64,000 bases of DNA. It comes from Tetrapyrgos nigripes. Taxonomy: Eukaryota > Basidiomycota > Agaricomycetes > Agaricales > Campanellaceae. The stretch is from positions 124,001 to 188,000 of the forward strand of contig JAACJM010000088.1 in the NCBI GenBank assembly GCA_013368315.1. The letters run 5' to 3'. Both the position numbers and the translations under genes were made by a program. Of the stretch, positions 54,355-64,000 are shown one piece after another (the first letter of the stretch is position 1; each line of letters begins with the position of its first letter). The notes under the pieces were generated by a model. That model did not search any database, was not told the origin of the DNA, and saw only the letters and a program-made list of their open reading frames with translations.

Positions 54355-55858
54355 TCATATATTCAAGCACTTTTGAAGGGAAATCTTGTCAACGATGGCG
54401 GAGCAATCACCGGCAACTTTCATCGTGAAGAAAACTGAGGATCCCTGGTGATGGTCAACACCCCGGCGTGTCTGTCCTTGATTGTGCGAGAGTCCTCTGT
54501 GGACAGCAGCGAAGCCAGTGCGAATGAGACCGAAGCTGGCCTGACATCTCTGCATTTTCGAGCGATCAGTGTTGCAGCTGGGATCAGTTGGTCAACCCAG
54601 TTGATGTTGTTGAAGCTTTCAGTATGGAGCTGGCAGCAGAGGATCAGGAATGAGGGTGAGAATAGAAAGCATGCAGAGATGGTTAACTCACCATGTTGGC
54701 CAAAAACTGATTGTTACTGACAATACCATAGGGTGTTCCAAAGATGACAAAATCATGAGCATTGGTGGATTTATTGGTATGTCTGTTGATTGCTTGGCCA
54801 TTAACCCGGCTGACATGACCATTAGCTTTAGGGCCAGTGACTTTGGTGACATCCTTGGGAACTTTCTTTGCATACTGGTGATAGCATTCTATGAAGGAGT
54901 CAATATGGAAAGCACACTTTGCATCTGAGGCAAGGTATGTTCCAGGACTCACGCTCAACAACAATAGGCACATCTGGCCCTATGAGTGCAGCACTGGCTC
55001 CAGACACATTTCCACTCAACACAATCGTGTATCTGTTGAAATATATACCTTCCATGTATAGTAACTATGATTCTATATGGAGTTATTATGAAACTTCTAC
55101 ATAGCTATAAGTATGCTAGTCCTCCAGGACATTCTCTGGACATTACTCTTATCTTCTACTATGTAGTGATATCTCTGTAGATAGCAATATGGCCAATGGC
55201 AATATCCTCTTAGTCTCTAGGTATGTCCATGGACAATGTAGATATTAGTAATTACATGCTCTTTATCTAGTATAAAAGCTCTCTGTAAAGTCGTAGATAC
55301 TACAGAACAATATCCAGTTCTATCTGCTCTACAAGCAACTCGCATCTAAGCTCTATTAGTTTTCTACTCAGCACTCTACTTGGTGAGCTCTATTGACTGG
55401 TCACCCTACGCTGAATATTTGCTGCTTCATTAGTATCTTCCATCCCAACTCCTAGATTTGATCCAGTGTATTGAGCCAAACAACCCGTCTCAGAACTGAT
55501 GCAATTCGGACCCTTGGATATCGGTGTTTTGGACAGAGGTGAATGTGGGCAGTAAGGCAGAGCGAATTTGGGCAGCAGAGTGTGATGAAGAGGCAGAATC
55601 GAAGCAGACGTCGAACCAACCAATGGACCAGGCATCAATGGCGTATTTCGAGATCAGGGAGGCAAGGGCTGTGATTGGGTGATGATGATATGAGTGATGA
55701 GCACAGTGAATGGGAACAGGACAGACCAACTTACTGCCAAGGGTTATTGCAAGGGGATTTTGGCTTCCAGAGACCTTACTTGCAACGGAGACATCCATGG
55801 CCATGATACCAACATTCTCGGGGCGTGGTCTGTTGGGCACGACAACAGGTTGAATCCA
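54355..55858 (-). pseudogene. HMG-CoA synthase pseudogene
   Basis: Minus-strand pieces in the order of the enzyme. The N-terminus is VPNRPRPENVGIMAMDV (~55845). Then ISKYAIDAWSIGWFDV and NTDIQGSELHQ (~55660-55500, matching the EKYNIDP..IGRLDVG and NTDIEG regions). Then SGASAALIGPDVPIVVE (~55010), DFVIFGTPYGIVSNN (~54760, for the DYxxFHTPYG block), and a C-terminal FFTMKVAGDCSAIVDKISL (~54430). The active-site Cys region and much between are missing or unrecognisable, with an AT-rich insertion around 55030-55390. The functional enzyme makes HMG-CoA for sterol/isoprenoid synthesis; this copy cannot. The family match is from memory of conserved motifs. Confidence 0.7.
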
Positions 55859-55863
55859 ACATG

Positions 55864-56045
55864 TGTAAACGTACCGTTACGTTACACGATCACATGATCG
55901 TTACAGCACTATATTTACCTAGTCACATCACACATGTATCTTAGCTTTTCACTTCATTCTTCGAATCACGACGTGTTACAGATTATCTTTCGTTTGATCC
56001 TCCTCTCGCTCATCTCCGTGTTCCTGCTTGTATAGCAGGTTCTCA
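55864..56045 (+). repeat. 5' LTR
   Basis: 182 bp, TG...CA ends. It contains GATCACATGATCG, a short palindrome. Downstream there is no TGG-type tRNA primer site at the usual place (CTTTTTTTTAATC follows), so priming may be unusual. Confidence 0.95.
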
Positions 56046-56499
56046 CTTTTTTTTAATCTTCCTGTGCGTAGAGCCGCAAGGCGACGCACACGTCGTTTGT
56101 AGGAATCATTGCGTGAGTGCTGCATCCTACTTGATATATCAGAAACCCGCCTTTCCTCCCCTTTCGTTTCTCTACGTTCCCCGCCTTTTTCATTCTCCCC
56201 GCCTCTATCATTCTTCTTCTTTCTTCCTTTTCCTTCCTTTCTCGTCTTGGTATCGATACGCAATCGCCTTTCGTTTAATTTGAGAGCTACTCGTTCTCTT
56301 TATATCGCGACAATCGTCTGTTATCTGTCTTCTCGGAAAACGCGTACCTGTCTTCTCTAAGAATCGCGTATCGACAACCGCGTATCGATAATCGTCTTCT
56401 AGTATTGCGTCTTCTAGTATTGCGTCTTGATATCCGTCTTACCACTGTTCCTAACCGTCTTTCCGCATATAATCATTTGACTCTCTACCATCTTGCAAC

Positions 56500-59400
56500 A
56501 TGGCTGACTCTACATCTAATAACAGGACCAGGGCTCGCGCTAGAAAACTCGCTGAAGAAGAAGCTGACAGCGTCGTTGACCCCGTTCTCACCGAAGAAGC
56601 AGGACAGTCGTTGACTCCCTCCTCTGCACTATCTGAGCTCCCCGAATCAGTTGACGGAGCTGTTCCTACCGGTCTGCCTGAGCTGCCCGAGTCCTCAGAT
56701 GAAGAACAGTCCCATTCTAAGGCCTCCGGATCCACCACCCAAAAGTCCTCCACCCCGAAATCTTCCACCACGTCCACTACGAATCAGAAACGCCGTTCTC
56801 GCTCTTCCCAGTCATCATCATCGTCTTCCTCCTCCACATCATCCGTCTGCATGTCTTCAAACGCCAATAGCGCTTCCGACGCCTGGGTCAATGGTGGCCC
56901 GGGCAAGCCTCCGAAAGTTTTCGTGAGAGACTTGACCGCCCAACAATACTCGAACATCCGCACGTCCTTCCTGCGCTACGCTGCCTCTCGAAAAGTCCCT
57001 CTTTCCAGTTTTGAACCCAAGGAGGCTCGCGATTTGTTGGCCGAGTGCTTCACGCATGAGGATTCAATGAACTTCTTCTCGGTAAAGAGAGAGGAATTAC
57101 ATGAGGGTTCCGCAGCTGACTTCGAGAACATTGTCTGCTCACACGTCCTGGGCGTCAAGTGGAAGGAAAACACGGAACGTCTCATCACTGGCGCGAACTT
57201 AGCCAAGTTCAGAGACGAGGATTTCAGCCTTATGTTCAACACGCTAATGGCTTACAACAAACTGCTTGAAGGGACCTCTCGCCACATGAGCGACAGTAGT
57301 CTCCTTGTCGCTCTCCGCACGGCTATTGAGAGGGTTCCAGGTGCTGGGTTGAGAGATTATCTGGAGGAAAAGAAGGTTCTCGATGTTGCTGCCGGACAAG
57401 ACTTGAAGAGCTGGGTCGCTGTCATCACCGTTCACGATGCTGAGTACCGCAAGTTCAAGAAGCCGGAACGTGACTGTCTTGAGCGTTTGGAAAGAGCTCT
57501 CAGAGCTGCTTCGTACTCCAATCAGCCGTCGTCTTCGTCTTCCTCTACCAATGCGTCATCAAACTCTCGTGATCATCGTCCCTCGCGTGCTCCTGCTCCT
57601 ACTGTCGCTGCTGTTTTCCCAACCGACCGTGCTCCTTACATGTCGGAGGTGCGGGCGTTGGCAGGTCAGATAGAACTGTACAAGGCGATGCACATGTGCT
57701 TCAGCTGTCGTGTGGCAAACGCCGACCACAAGGGTTCTGACTGTCCTACCAAAGCAGTCAACCCTCCTCTCACTGTCCCAAATCGTCCTCTGACTCAAGC
57801 GGATGCCGATTACGTCTCCCAAATTTGGAGAGAACACAAGAAACCGATCTCGCTCAATGCCATTCTCAAGCGTAGAGCTGCTCCTGCTGTCGCTGCTGTT
57901 GGCATGTCGTCTGGTGTCATCGACGACTTGGATGCCTTCCTGGAGGATGCGCGTGGTCGTGCCCACCCCGTGTCCGCAGTTTTCCCTACCGCTCGCAACG
58001 TCTCCGACACAGATCTATACTCCAACGCTCATGTTCGTCGTCGCTCCTCTTCCTGGCCCTCCCCTATGCATGTCCCCGGTCGTCGTGGCCGTCGCTCTGA
58101 TCACTATGATGATTATGCGAATTCCCCATCCCCTGATAACCGTCGTCGTCGCTATAGTCCTTCTCCTCGTCGTCGTCACCGCTCTCCCTCGTACTCGCTG
58201 TCTCGAGCGTCTCCAGTAGCAGCCTTGAATGATGTGGATGATGAGGAAGATGCAGACTGGGTTGAGAATGATGGTCCTACAACCCCAAAGGGCCAGAAGC
58301 CTGCTGCTGGACCGCGTAACACTGTAGTGAGTGAAGCCCCCTTGCGACTTCCTCATTTAAACTTGAATGCTGCCCTTGAGGGACCGGCTACTACATCTCC
58401 CTTGGTTGTTTCCTTGCTTCTTGACTCAGGCTCACACATTGTTCTGATTAGGGATGATCTTGTCGTGACTCTTGGCCTCCGTCGTTTCCGTCTACCACGC
58501 CCCGAATTGATTGGCGTTGCAACTACCGACTCTTCTTCTTCCTCTCGCACGATTGCATTACATGAGTTTGTTAAACTCCGTATATCCGACTCCTCTAATA
58601 CTTGGACTTCTCGAACTGTCCAGGCCATTATCGCACCGTCTCTGTGTTCTCCAATGATCCTAGGTCTCCCGTTCTTAGCTCATAATAATCTCGCAATCAA
58701 CTGTGCGGATCGCACTTGTATTGACACTGTAACTGGTATAGATATCTTAGATGCCAAGGCATCTGCAGCCCGTGTATTGTCCCCAAAACCGTCTCCTGAT
58801 GTCCGTAGTCCAAGACAGAAGCGTATTGACATTTGTAAATTACATATTGCCGTTGTCCGTGAATTGAAGTCATTCCATGACAGAAACCCGCGTCTCCATG
58901 AGTCTGATGAGGTGAACCCTCTAAACGTCGCTGCTGCAGTTAAGGCTAGGCTCGAGGAATTGGAAAGCTTGAGTGACCTGGAGAAGCGTTCCAACGTTAT
59001 CAAAGAAAAGTTCGCTTCAGTATTTGAGAAGATCCCTCACGTCTCTGAGCTCCCAACCGACATCCTATGCTCCATCAAGTTGAAAGAAGCGAATAAGCCG
59101 TTCTCTGCTAGAGCTTACTCGTCCCCTCGGAAATATAAGGAGGCTTGGTCGACATTGATCCAGGCTCATCTAGACTCGGGTCGTATCAGACTGTCGGCTT
59201 CTGCTACGACGTCGCCAGCTTTCCTAATTCCTAAGGCAGATCCGTCCGCTCTTCCACGATGGGTTAACGACTACCGCGTGTTGAATGCCAACACTGTGCC
59301 GGACAGACATCCGTTACCTAGAATTGAGGATATCCTGGCGGACTGCGCCAAGGGACGTATTTGGGGTAAAATGGACATGACGGATTCTTTTTTTCAAACG

Positions 59401-61989
59401 AGATTGGATGAAGCTTCAATTCCCTTAACGGCAGTGAATACTCCCCTGGGCTTGTATGAATGGGTAGTGATGCCTATGGGGATTAGAAACGTGCCTGCCA
59501 TACACCAACGTCGGGTTGCGTCTGCCTTGCGAGAGTATATCGGCAAATTCTGCCATGTATACCTTGATGACATTATTATTTGGTCCAAGGATGAGGATGA
59601 ACACGCTCGTCACGTCGGATTGATCCTTGCCGCCCTAAAGGAGAACAAATTATACTGTAATCCAAAAAAGTGCAAGTTTTTCCAGTTAGAAATTGACTTC
59701 TTGGGGCATCACATCTCACGTAGAGGTGTGGAAGCGCAATCGGGCAAATGCGACGCAGTGCTACATTTTCCGAGGCCCCACTCAGCTGCTGCGGTACGAC
59801 GATTCCTAGGAATGGTTAGATTCATCGCGGGTTACCTGGATAACTTGGCAGATTACACGCGCATACTCACTCCCTTGACGAGGAAAGAATGCAACAAGGT
59901 TTTCCCTGAGTGGTCCTCAGACCACGAAAAAGCTTTTGTACGAATCAAAGAGCTAGTAGTCGAACATGCGGCTTTGACGACGATTGACCATGTCAACCCC
60001 GGAGATAACAAGATCTTTCTGATTTGTGACGCTAGTAATTGGCGCACTGGCGCAATTCTGGCTTGGGGTACTGACCTCAAATCTGCGAAGCCGGTTGGCT
60101 TCGACTCAGCTCAGCTGTCGGGTGCTGAGCTAAACTACCCGGTACATGAAAAGGAGTTGCTTGCAATTATTCGAGCCTTGAAAAAGTGGAGAGCTGACTG
60201 CATCGGGATGAAGGTCTATGTGCTCACAGATCACCGAACATTGACCAACTTTCATGGGCAGAAGGACCTTAGTACCCGCCAGATCCGTTGGCAAGAGTTT
60301 TTGAGCCAATACGACCTTGACATTTCATACCTGCCTGGTGACGAGAACACTGGCGCAGACGCCTTGTCCCAGATCGCACCGGGTTCCTTGCCTGGAGAAT
60401 CCCCCTCGAGCCGTCCTCATCGCACTTCAGACCTCTGGCGACGCGCATGCGCACCGGTATCATCCCTGACTGTGGAATCTGATTTTTTGGACTCTATAAA
60501 GAGAGGCTACCTGACGGATGACTTTGTCAAGAAGCTCACAGAGCTTCCTGCGTTACCAGCAGGTATTGAGAAGCGTAATGGTCTATGGTTCGTTGCAAAC
60601 AGATTGGTAATTCCAGCGACTGGGAATCTGAGAGAGACTCTGTACCGTTTGGCTCATGATAGCACCGGGCATTTTGGTGGTGACAAGTGCTACGCGTTTC
60701 TACGCGATTCGTACTATTGGCCGAACATGCGGAAGAATTTGATTGGTTCTTACGTTCCGTCGTGTCAAGAGTGCCAGCGTAACAAAGGAACGATGGCCAA
60801 GAATCCAAAAGGGCCTCTGCATCCATTACGAGTCCCCGAGAGCCGCCTCGACAGTGTGGCACTGGACTTCATTGGTCCTCTTCCCGAGGATGATGGGTTC
60901 AATTGCATTTTATCTATGACTGACAGGCTGGGTGCAGATCTTCGAATAGCACCTACTCGCACCGATATAACCGCGGAACAATGCGCGGTAGTGTTCTTCA
61001 ATGAGTGGTACTGTGAGAATGGGTTACCCCTGGAATTGGTTTCCGACAGGGATAAGTTGTTTATCTCAAAATTTTGGGAGGCTTTCACCACTTTAACTGG
61101 TGTTAAGTTGAAAATGTCTTCCGCATTCCACCCAGAGACTGATGGTTCGTCAGAACGGTCTAATAAAACCATTAACCAGGCCTTGAGGTACTACGTATCA
61201 CGACAGCAAAAGGGTTGGGTCAAAGCACTACCAAAGGTCCGGTTTGACATTATGAATGCGGAGAATTCGAGCATTGGGATGTCAATGTTCCAATTAAAGA
61301 CGGGTCGATCCCCGCGCATACTACCGCTGTTGACACCTCTGACCGAACCGGGATGCAAAGAAGACTTGGATGTGCGTGAATTCCTTGACCGGATGTTCAC
61401 TATTGAGCAGGACGCCCGTGATGCCTTGTTTGCTGCTAAGACACAACAGGCCTTCCAGGCGGATAAAAACAGAGGTTCACCACCCAAATACAAGGAAGGT
61501 GACATGGTGATGCTGTCTACAGCGAATCGCAGACGTCAGTATGCCCAGGCGGGCCAAAACCGAGTAGCCAAGTTCTTCCCCAGATTTGACGGCCCATATA
61601 AAATTGTTAAAGCCCATCCGGAAACCGACTCGTATACCCTGGACCTACATAACATGCCGAAGGTTTTCCCCACATTCTACGTTGCGCAACTGAAGCCCTA
61701 CATTGCAAATGACGACAACAAGTTCCCTAGCCGTGCTCGGATACCAGCTCCTGATCCTGTGCTAGTTAATGGCAAGGCTGAACACTTTATCGACCGCGTT
61801 ATCGACGCGCGAAGGCATGGCCGGGGCTGGCAATTCCTGGTTAGGTGGGTAGGCGAGGGCCCCGAAGGTGATGAATGGGTTCCGTTCTCTTCGATACGCG
61901 ACTGTGAATGTATAGATGAATGGGCCAAACAAGGAGGAGACGGACCTGACGAAATGTTCAATGGCGATATTCCTCGACCTACTAATTAA
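56500..61989 (+). CDS. Gag-Pol polyprotein of the chromovirus
   Basis: Single 1829-aa frame without gag-pol frameshift. Approximate order: Ser-rich N-terminus; Gag core; zinc knuckle variant CFSC-x6-H-x4-C near residue 400 (longer spacing than the standard x4); Arg/Ser-rich linker. Then protease with LLLDSGSHIVL near 640, and reverse transcriptase with VNDYRVLNANTV, MGIRNVPAIHQ and catalytic YLDD near 1020. RNase H has ICDASNWRTG, HEKELLAI and DHRTL (from ~1175). Integrase has an HHCC finger (HDSTGHFGGDK, CQEC, ~1385-1425) and a D,D35E core (LDFIGPL, LVSDRDKL, DGSSERSNK, ~1455-1550). The C-terminal chromodomain (EHFIDRVIDARR, FLVRWVGEGPEGDEW, ~1762-1815) probably directs insertion to marked chromatin. 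Confidence 0.95.
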   Translation: MADSTSNNRTRARARKLAEEEADSVVDPVLTEEAGQSLTPSSALSELPESVDGAVPTGLPELPESSDEEQSHSKASGSTTQKSSTPKSSTTSTTNQKRRSRSSQSSSSSSSSTSSVCMSSNANSASDAWVNGGPGKPPKVFVRDLTAQQYSNIRTSFLRYAASRKVPLSSFEPKEARDLLAECFTHEDSMNFFSVKREELHEGSAADFENIVCSHVLGVKWKENTERLITGANLAKFRDEDFSLMFNTLMAYNKLLEGTSRHMSDSSLLVALRTAIERVPGAGLRDYLEEKKVLDVAAGQDLKSWVAVITVHDAEYRKFKKPERDCLERLERALRAASYSNQPSSSSSSTNASSNSRDHRPSRAPAPTVAAVFPTDRAPYMSEVRALAGQIELYKAMHMCFSCRVANADHKGSDCPTKAVNPPLTVPNRPLTQADADYVSQIWREHKKPISLNAILKRRAAPAVAAVGMSSGVIDDLDAFLEDARGRAHPVSAVFPTARNVSDTDLYSNAHVRRRSSSWPSPMHVPGRRGRRSDHYDDYANSPSPDNRRRRYSPSPRRRHRSPSYSLSRASPVAALNDVDDEEDADWVENDGPTTPKGQKPAAGPRNTVVSEAPLRLPHLNLNAALEGPATTSPLVVSLLLDSGSHIVLIRDDLVVTLGLRRFRLPRPELIGVATTDSSSSSRTIALHEFVKLRISDSSNTWTSRTVQAIIAPSLCSPMILGLPFLAHNNLAINCADRTCIDTVTGIDILDAKASAARVLSPKPSPDVRSPRQKRIDICKLHIAVVRELKSFHDRNPRLHESDEVNPLNVAAAVKARLEELESLSDLEKRSNVIKEKFASVFEKIPHVSELPTDILCSIKLKEANKPFSARAYSSPRKYKEAWSTLIQAHLDSGRIRLSASATTSPAFLIPKADPSALPRWVNDYRVLNANTVPDRHPLPRIEDILADCAKGRIWGKMDMTDSFFQTRLDEASIPLTAVNTPLGLYEWVVMPMGIRNVPAIHQRRVASALREYIGKFCHVYLDDIIIWSKDEDEHARHVGLILAALKENKLYCNPKKCKFFQLEIDFLGHHISRRGVEAQSGKCDAVLHFPRPHSAAAVRRFLGMVRFIAGYLDNLADYTRILTPLTRKECNKVFPEWSSDHEKAFVRIKELVVEHAALTTIDHVNPGDNKIFLICDASNWRTGAILAWGTDLKSAKPVGFDSAQLSGAELNYPVHEKELLAIIRALKKWRADCIGMKVYVLTDHRTLTNFHGQKDLSTRQIRWQEFLSQYDLDISYLPGDENTGADALSQIAPGSLPGESPSSRPHRTSDLWRRACAPVSSLTVESDFLDSIKRGYLTDDFVKKLTELPALPAGIEKRNGLWFVANRLVIPATGNLRETLYRLAHDSTGHFGGDKCYAFLRDSYYWPNMRKNLIGSYVPSCQECQRNKGTMAKNPKGPLHPLRVPESRLDSVALDFIGPLPEDDGFNCILSMTDRLGADLRIAPTRTDITAEQCAVVFFNEWYCENGLPLELVSDRDKLFISKFWEAFTTLTGVKLKMSSAFHPETDGSSERSNKTINQALRYYVSRQQKGWVKALPKVRFDIMNAENSSIGMSMFQLKTGRSPRILPLLTPLTEPGCKEDLDVREFLDRMFTIEQDARDALFAAKTQQAFQADKNRGSPPKYKEGDMVMLSTANRRRQYAQAGQNRVAKFFPRFDGPYKIVKAHPETDSYTLDLHNMPKVFPTFYVAQLKPYIANDDNKFPSRARIPAPDPVLVNGKAEHFIDRVIDARRHGRGWQFLVRWVGEGPEGDEWVPFSSIRDCECIDEWAKQGGDGPDEMFNGDIPRPTN

Positions 61990-62079
61990 CTTATATCCTC
62001 TTAGTTCCAAGAAAATTTTTTTTCAAGTTCATTCTTCATTTCGTGCTTCATTGGTCATTACACACTACATTTTGCTTCA

Positions 62080-62092
62080 GAATGGGGAGGAG
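62080..62092 (+). other. Polypurine tract
   Basis: Purine-rich AGAATGGGGAGGAG-type run directly before the 3' LTR. Expected primer for plus-strand DNA synthesis. Confidence 0.7.
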
Positions 62093-62274
62093 TGTAAACG
62101 TACCGTTACGTTACACGATCACATGATCGTTACAGCACTATATTTACCTAGTCACATCACACATGTATCTTAGCTTTTCACTTCATTCTTCGAATCACGA
62201 CGTGTTACAGATTATCTTTCGTTTGATCCTCCTCTCGCTCGTCTCCGTGTTCCTGCTTGTATAGCAGGTTCTCA
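62093..62274 (+). repeat. 3' LTR
   Basis: 182 bp, one mismatch seen against the 5' LTR. Followed by the ACATG target duplication. Confidence 0.95.
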
Positions 62275-62279
62275 ACATG

Positions 62280-64000
62280 ACTCGGGTGGAACTACAAATG
62301 AAATCGGTCTCTTCTGAGACATTGTTCTGAGCGACGATAAATCCACTGTCAAACTCGACATGGGTCTTACGTGGCACAATGTGTATGTGGCCTTAGAATC
62401 AGAGCGACGTGTAGTCATTGGCAGCTGGTATGGTCCCATTGATGTTGCTGGCCTTTCTTTGAGCTCGGGTTACACCTGGTTGACCAACAAATACGGTTTC
62501 GCTATTGACAATGTCGTCTCCTATGACATTGTTCTTCCCAATGGCACTATCACCACTGTCACGGAGTCTGGTTCTGATCCGTTCTTCACACTTCAAGTGA
62601 GTCACTTGTTCAGATTTCTTCTGGTCATTAATCTAGTTTTGATGTCACAAAGGTGGACTCAACAACTTCAGAATTGTGATCCACATAGAGCTCAAGACAT
62701 TCCCAATCAGCCAAATTTACGTGAGTGCATCATCTTGTGTATGTGTGCAATTCGTCTCACAAGTTTATAACATAGGGAAGGGTTGTCGTCGTCACTGAGG
62801 ATCTTACTGCTGCCACCGAGGCCACCACCAACTATGCTGCCAGGACACAGGAAGTGAAAGCAATGGTTGCATCCATCTTTGCAGCCTCGAACAGCAAGGT
62901 CAGCCTTTGTTGATTGTCTTTCTTCTGCGTTCTGTTCTGATTATGACTGTTTTATAGCCTTCGATGAACATTCATGAATTTTATAGATCTTGGCTGCCAG
63001 CTCTTCTTAACTGAGTTGATTTCAAAATAGTCATGTTCTACAATGACCCTGCTAAGCCCAAGGGTCTGTTCAATGAGTTCTTGGCTATTCCCAACGCCAC
63101 CATCAATGTTTCCACCCGTTCATTCCTCGACTTCAAGTTCCTCTTGTTGCAAGACATGAACGCCTCTCCTGCTGGTAACAACCAGTGAGTATTCAGAACC
63201 CCTCGAGTTTTATTTTACTCCTAAATGACCTCCATTCTAGTGCAACTTGTACTCTGCTCCCATTCTTTCCTGGCCTCTTGAGCTCATTGAATACATCTGT
63301 GACCTTGCCATTGTGAGTTGAAAGTCCACACTTCAATTACATTTATTCACTCATAATGTTGTATAGGAATATTCATCCCAGATCGCCACCAAAACCCAAT
63401 CCAGTGCTCAAGTTACTGGAAACGTCGAGCCTTTCCTCATAGACACTTACGGACATGGCCGTGATTCTGCTTGGCCTCACGACACCTCTGGACCCTTCAA
63501 CACCTTCAACGGTTTGTTCGTCTGGACCAAGGGGGAGGCAGCTAAAAAATTTTTTACATCCACTCAGAAAAAATTTTAGTGACCTCGCTAGACCCCCCCC
63601 CTCCCTCCACCTGCCTTATATGGTATATCTGTAGTCACACGATACAGAGATAAGATATCATAAGCCCTAACCCTAGCTTAATCCTGCCAAAAAGAGACGA
63701 GATAAGATGTCCAGGCTTACCCCAACTCCACTCATGACAAGTATGTGTTGCATATTTTGCAACTTCTTGTGGAATAAGTAGCCAAGACAAAGCGGAAAAG
63801 TCTTGACACTTTACAGCTGTAGATGATTAGCTGAAAACAAGCTCAAAGCACCCTATTTTAGGTGCAGTCAGAAAAAATTTTCCCGAGGTTGGACCTCCCC
63901 CTCCCCCCCTACCCGATGTGCCAGATATTCGGCCCATCTCCCCCTTGGTCTGGACCGACCCCGTAGACGATGAAATCATGTTTGATTTGGTTGTTGAATA
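62280..64000 (+). pseudogene. FAD-linked oxidase, broken, runs off window
   Basis: Reads like a secreted berberine-bridge/PCMH-type FAD oxidase. GLTWHNVYVALES, GPIDVAGLSLSSGYTWLTNK and YGFAIDNVVSYDIVLPNGTI form the FAD-binding part. Then come GGLNNFRIVIHIELKTFPIS, GRVVVVTEDLTAATEATTNY, a FYNDPAKPKGLFNEFLAIP exon, EYSSQIATKTQSSAQVTGN and FNGLFVWT. Lesions: an in-frame TGA near 62318 (GGTTNEIGLF then stop), no frame-keeping splice between TLQ and GGLNN, and a 420-bp insertion at 63528 inside an exon. The coding frame resumes after it (TDPVDDEIMFDLVVE). The 5' end seems lost where the retrotransposon lies. Confidence 0.75.
63528..63947. mobile_element. hAT-like non-autonomous element (420 bp)
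   Basis: Starts CAAGGGGGAG and ends CTCCCCCTTG, a 10-bp terminal inverted repeat. It is flanked by the 8-bp duplication GTCTGGAC (63520-63527 and 63948-63955). Eight-base duplications and CA..TG ends are typical of hAT transposons. No transposase inside. It also has subterminal inverted words CAGAAAAAATTTT (63567 and 63870 area) and C-rich runs. Removing it and one duplication restores the oxidase frame (LFVWTDPVDD). Confidence 0.85.

Larger units (their letters stand above)
55864..62274 (+). mobile_element. Ty3/Gypsy chromovirus LTR retrotransposon
   Basis: Full-length 6.4-kb element: two 182-bp LTRs starting TGTAAACG and ending GGTTCTCA, and a 5-bp target duplication ACATG (55859-55863 and 62275-62279). 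One 1829-aa open frame encodes Gag-Pol. The LTRs differ at one position seen (CTCATCTCC against CTCGTCTCC), so insertion is recent. All catalytic motifs survive, so it may be active. It sits between the HMG-CoA synthase relic and the FAD-oxidase relic. Confidence 0.95.

Overview
The window reads as nuclear DNA of a filamentous basidiomycete, most likely a gilled mushroom (Agaricomycetes; inference). Genes are densely packed and carry many 50-60 bp GT-AG introns. Several families are typical of mushroom genomes: F-box-like ELQREVFEW proteins, HTD-type 2-oxoglutarate oxygenases, a GDP-fucose/TPT-type transporter with very short exons, Helitrons, chromodomain Ty3 elements and FAD-linked oxidases. 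There are no bacterial operons, rRNA genes or CRISPR arrays. All exon models were made by hand from splice sites and reading-frame continuity and have no transcript support.

1-7.7 kb is decayed minus-strand sequence. It holds two copies of an unnamed gene family ('family X', one copy with a PHD finger), each preceded by a broken 3' end of argJ. 7.9-17.5 kb is a nest of mobile DNA. A 21-bp inverted repeat flanked by TA bounds 9.6 kb, and inside it lies a Helitron with a clear 3' end (hairpin plus CTAG). The Helitron encodes a Rep/helicase with in-frame stops, all TGA, and an intact four-exon OB-fold-like accessory gene. A 20-copy 9-bp minisatellite lies just outside. 18.6-20.4 kb holds a third family X/argJ-tail copy.

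20.6-44 kb is a segmentally duplicated block. It holds four alpha/beta-hydrolase copies (two intact, two broken) plus a relic, four F-box-like copies plus a fragment, and one intact argJ with a fourth broken tail. An intact non-haem iron oxygenase and a repeat-rich hypothetical ORF are also here. In two places a hydrolase and an argJ 3' end face each other about 115-155 bp apart, so this pair was the ancestral duplicated unit (inference).

44.4-53.9 kb is an ordinary conserved core: nucleotide-sugar transporter (-), MRE11 (+), ArfGAP (+) and an F-box-like gene (-). 54-64 kb is degenerate again: an HMG-CoA synthase pseudogene, a nearly identical-LTR Ty3/Gypsy chromovirus with a 5-bp target duplication, and an FAD-oxidase pseudogene interrupted by a 420-bp hAT-like non-autonomous element with an 8-bp target duplication.

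The core genes (argJ, MRE11, ArfGAP, transporter) appear functional and unrelated in pathway. The rest records duplication, pseudogenisation and repeated transposon insertion. The most novel piece is the Helitron with an OB-fold-like companion gene.
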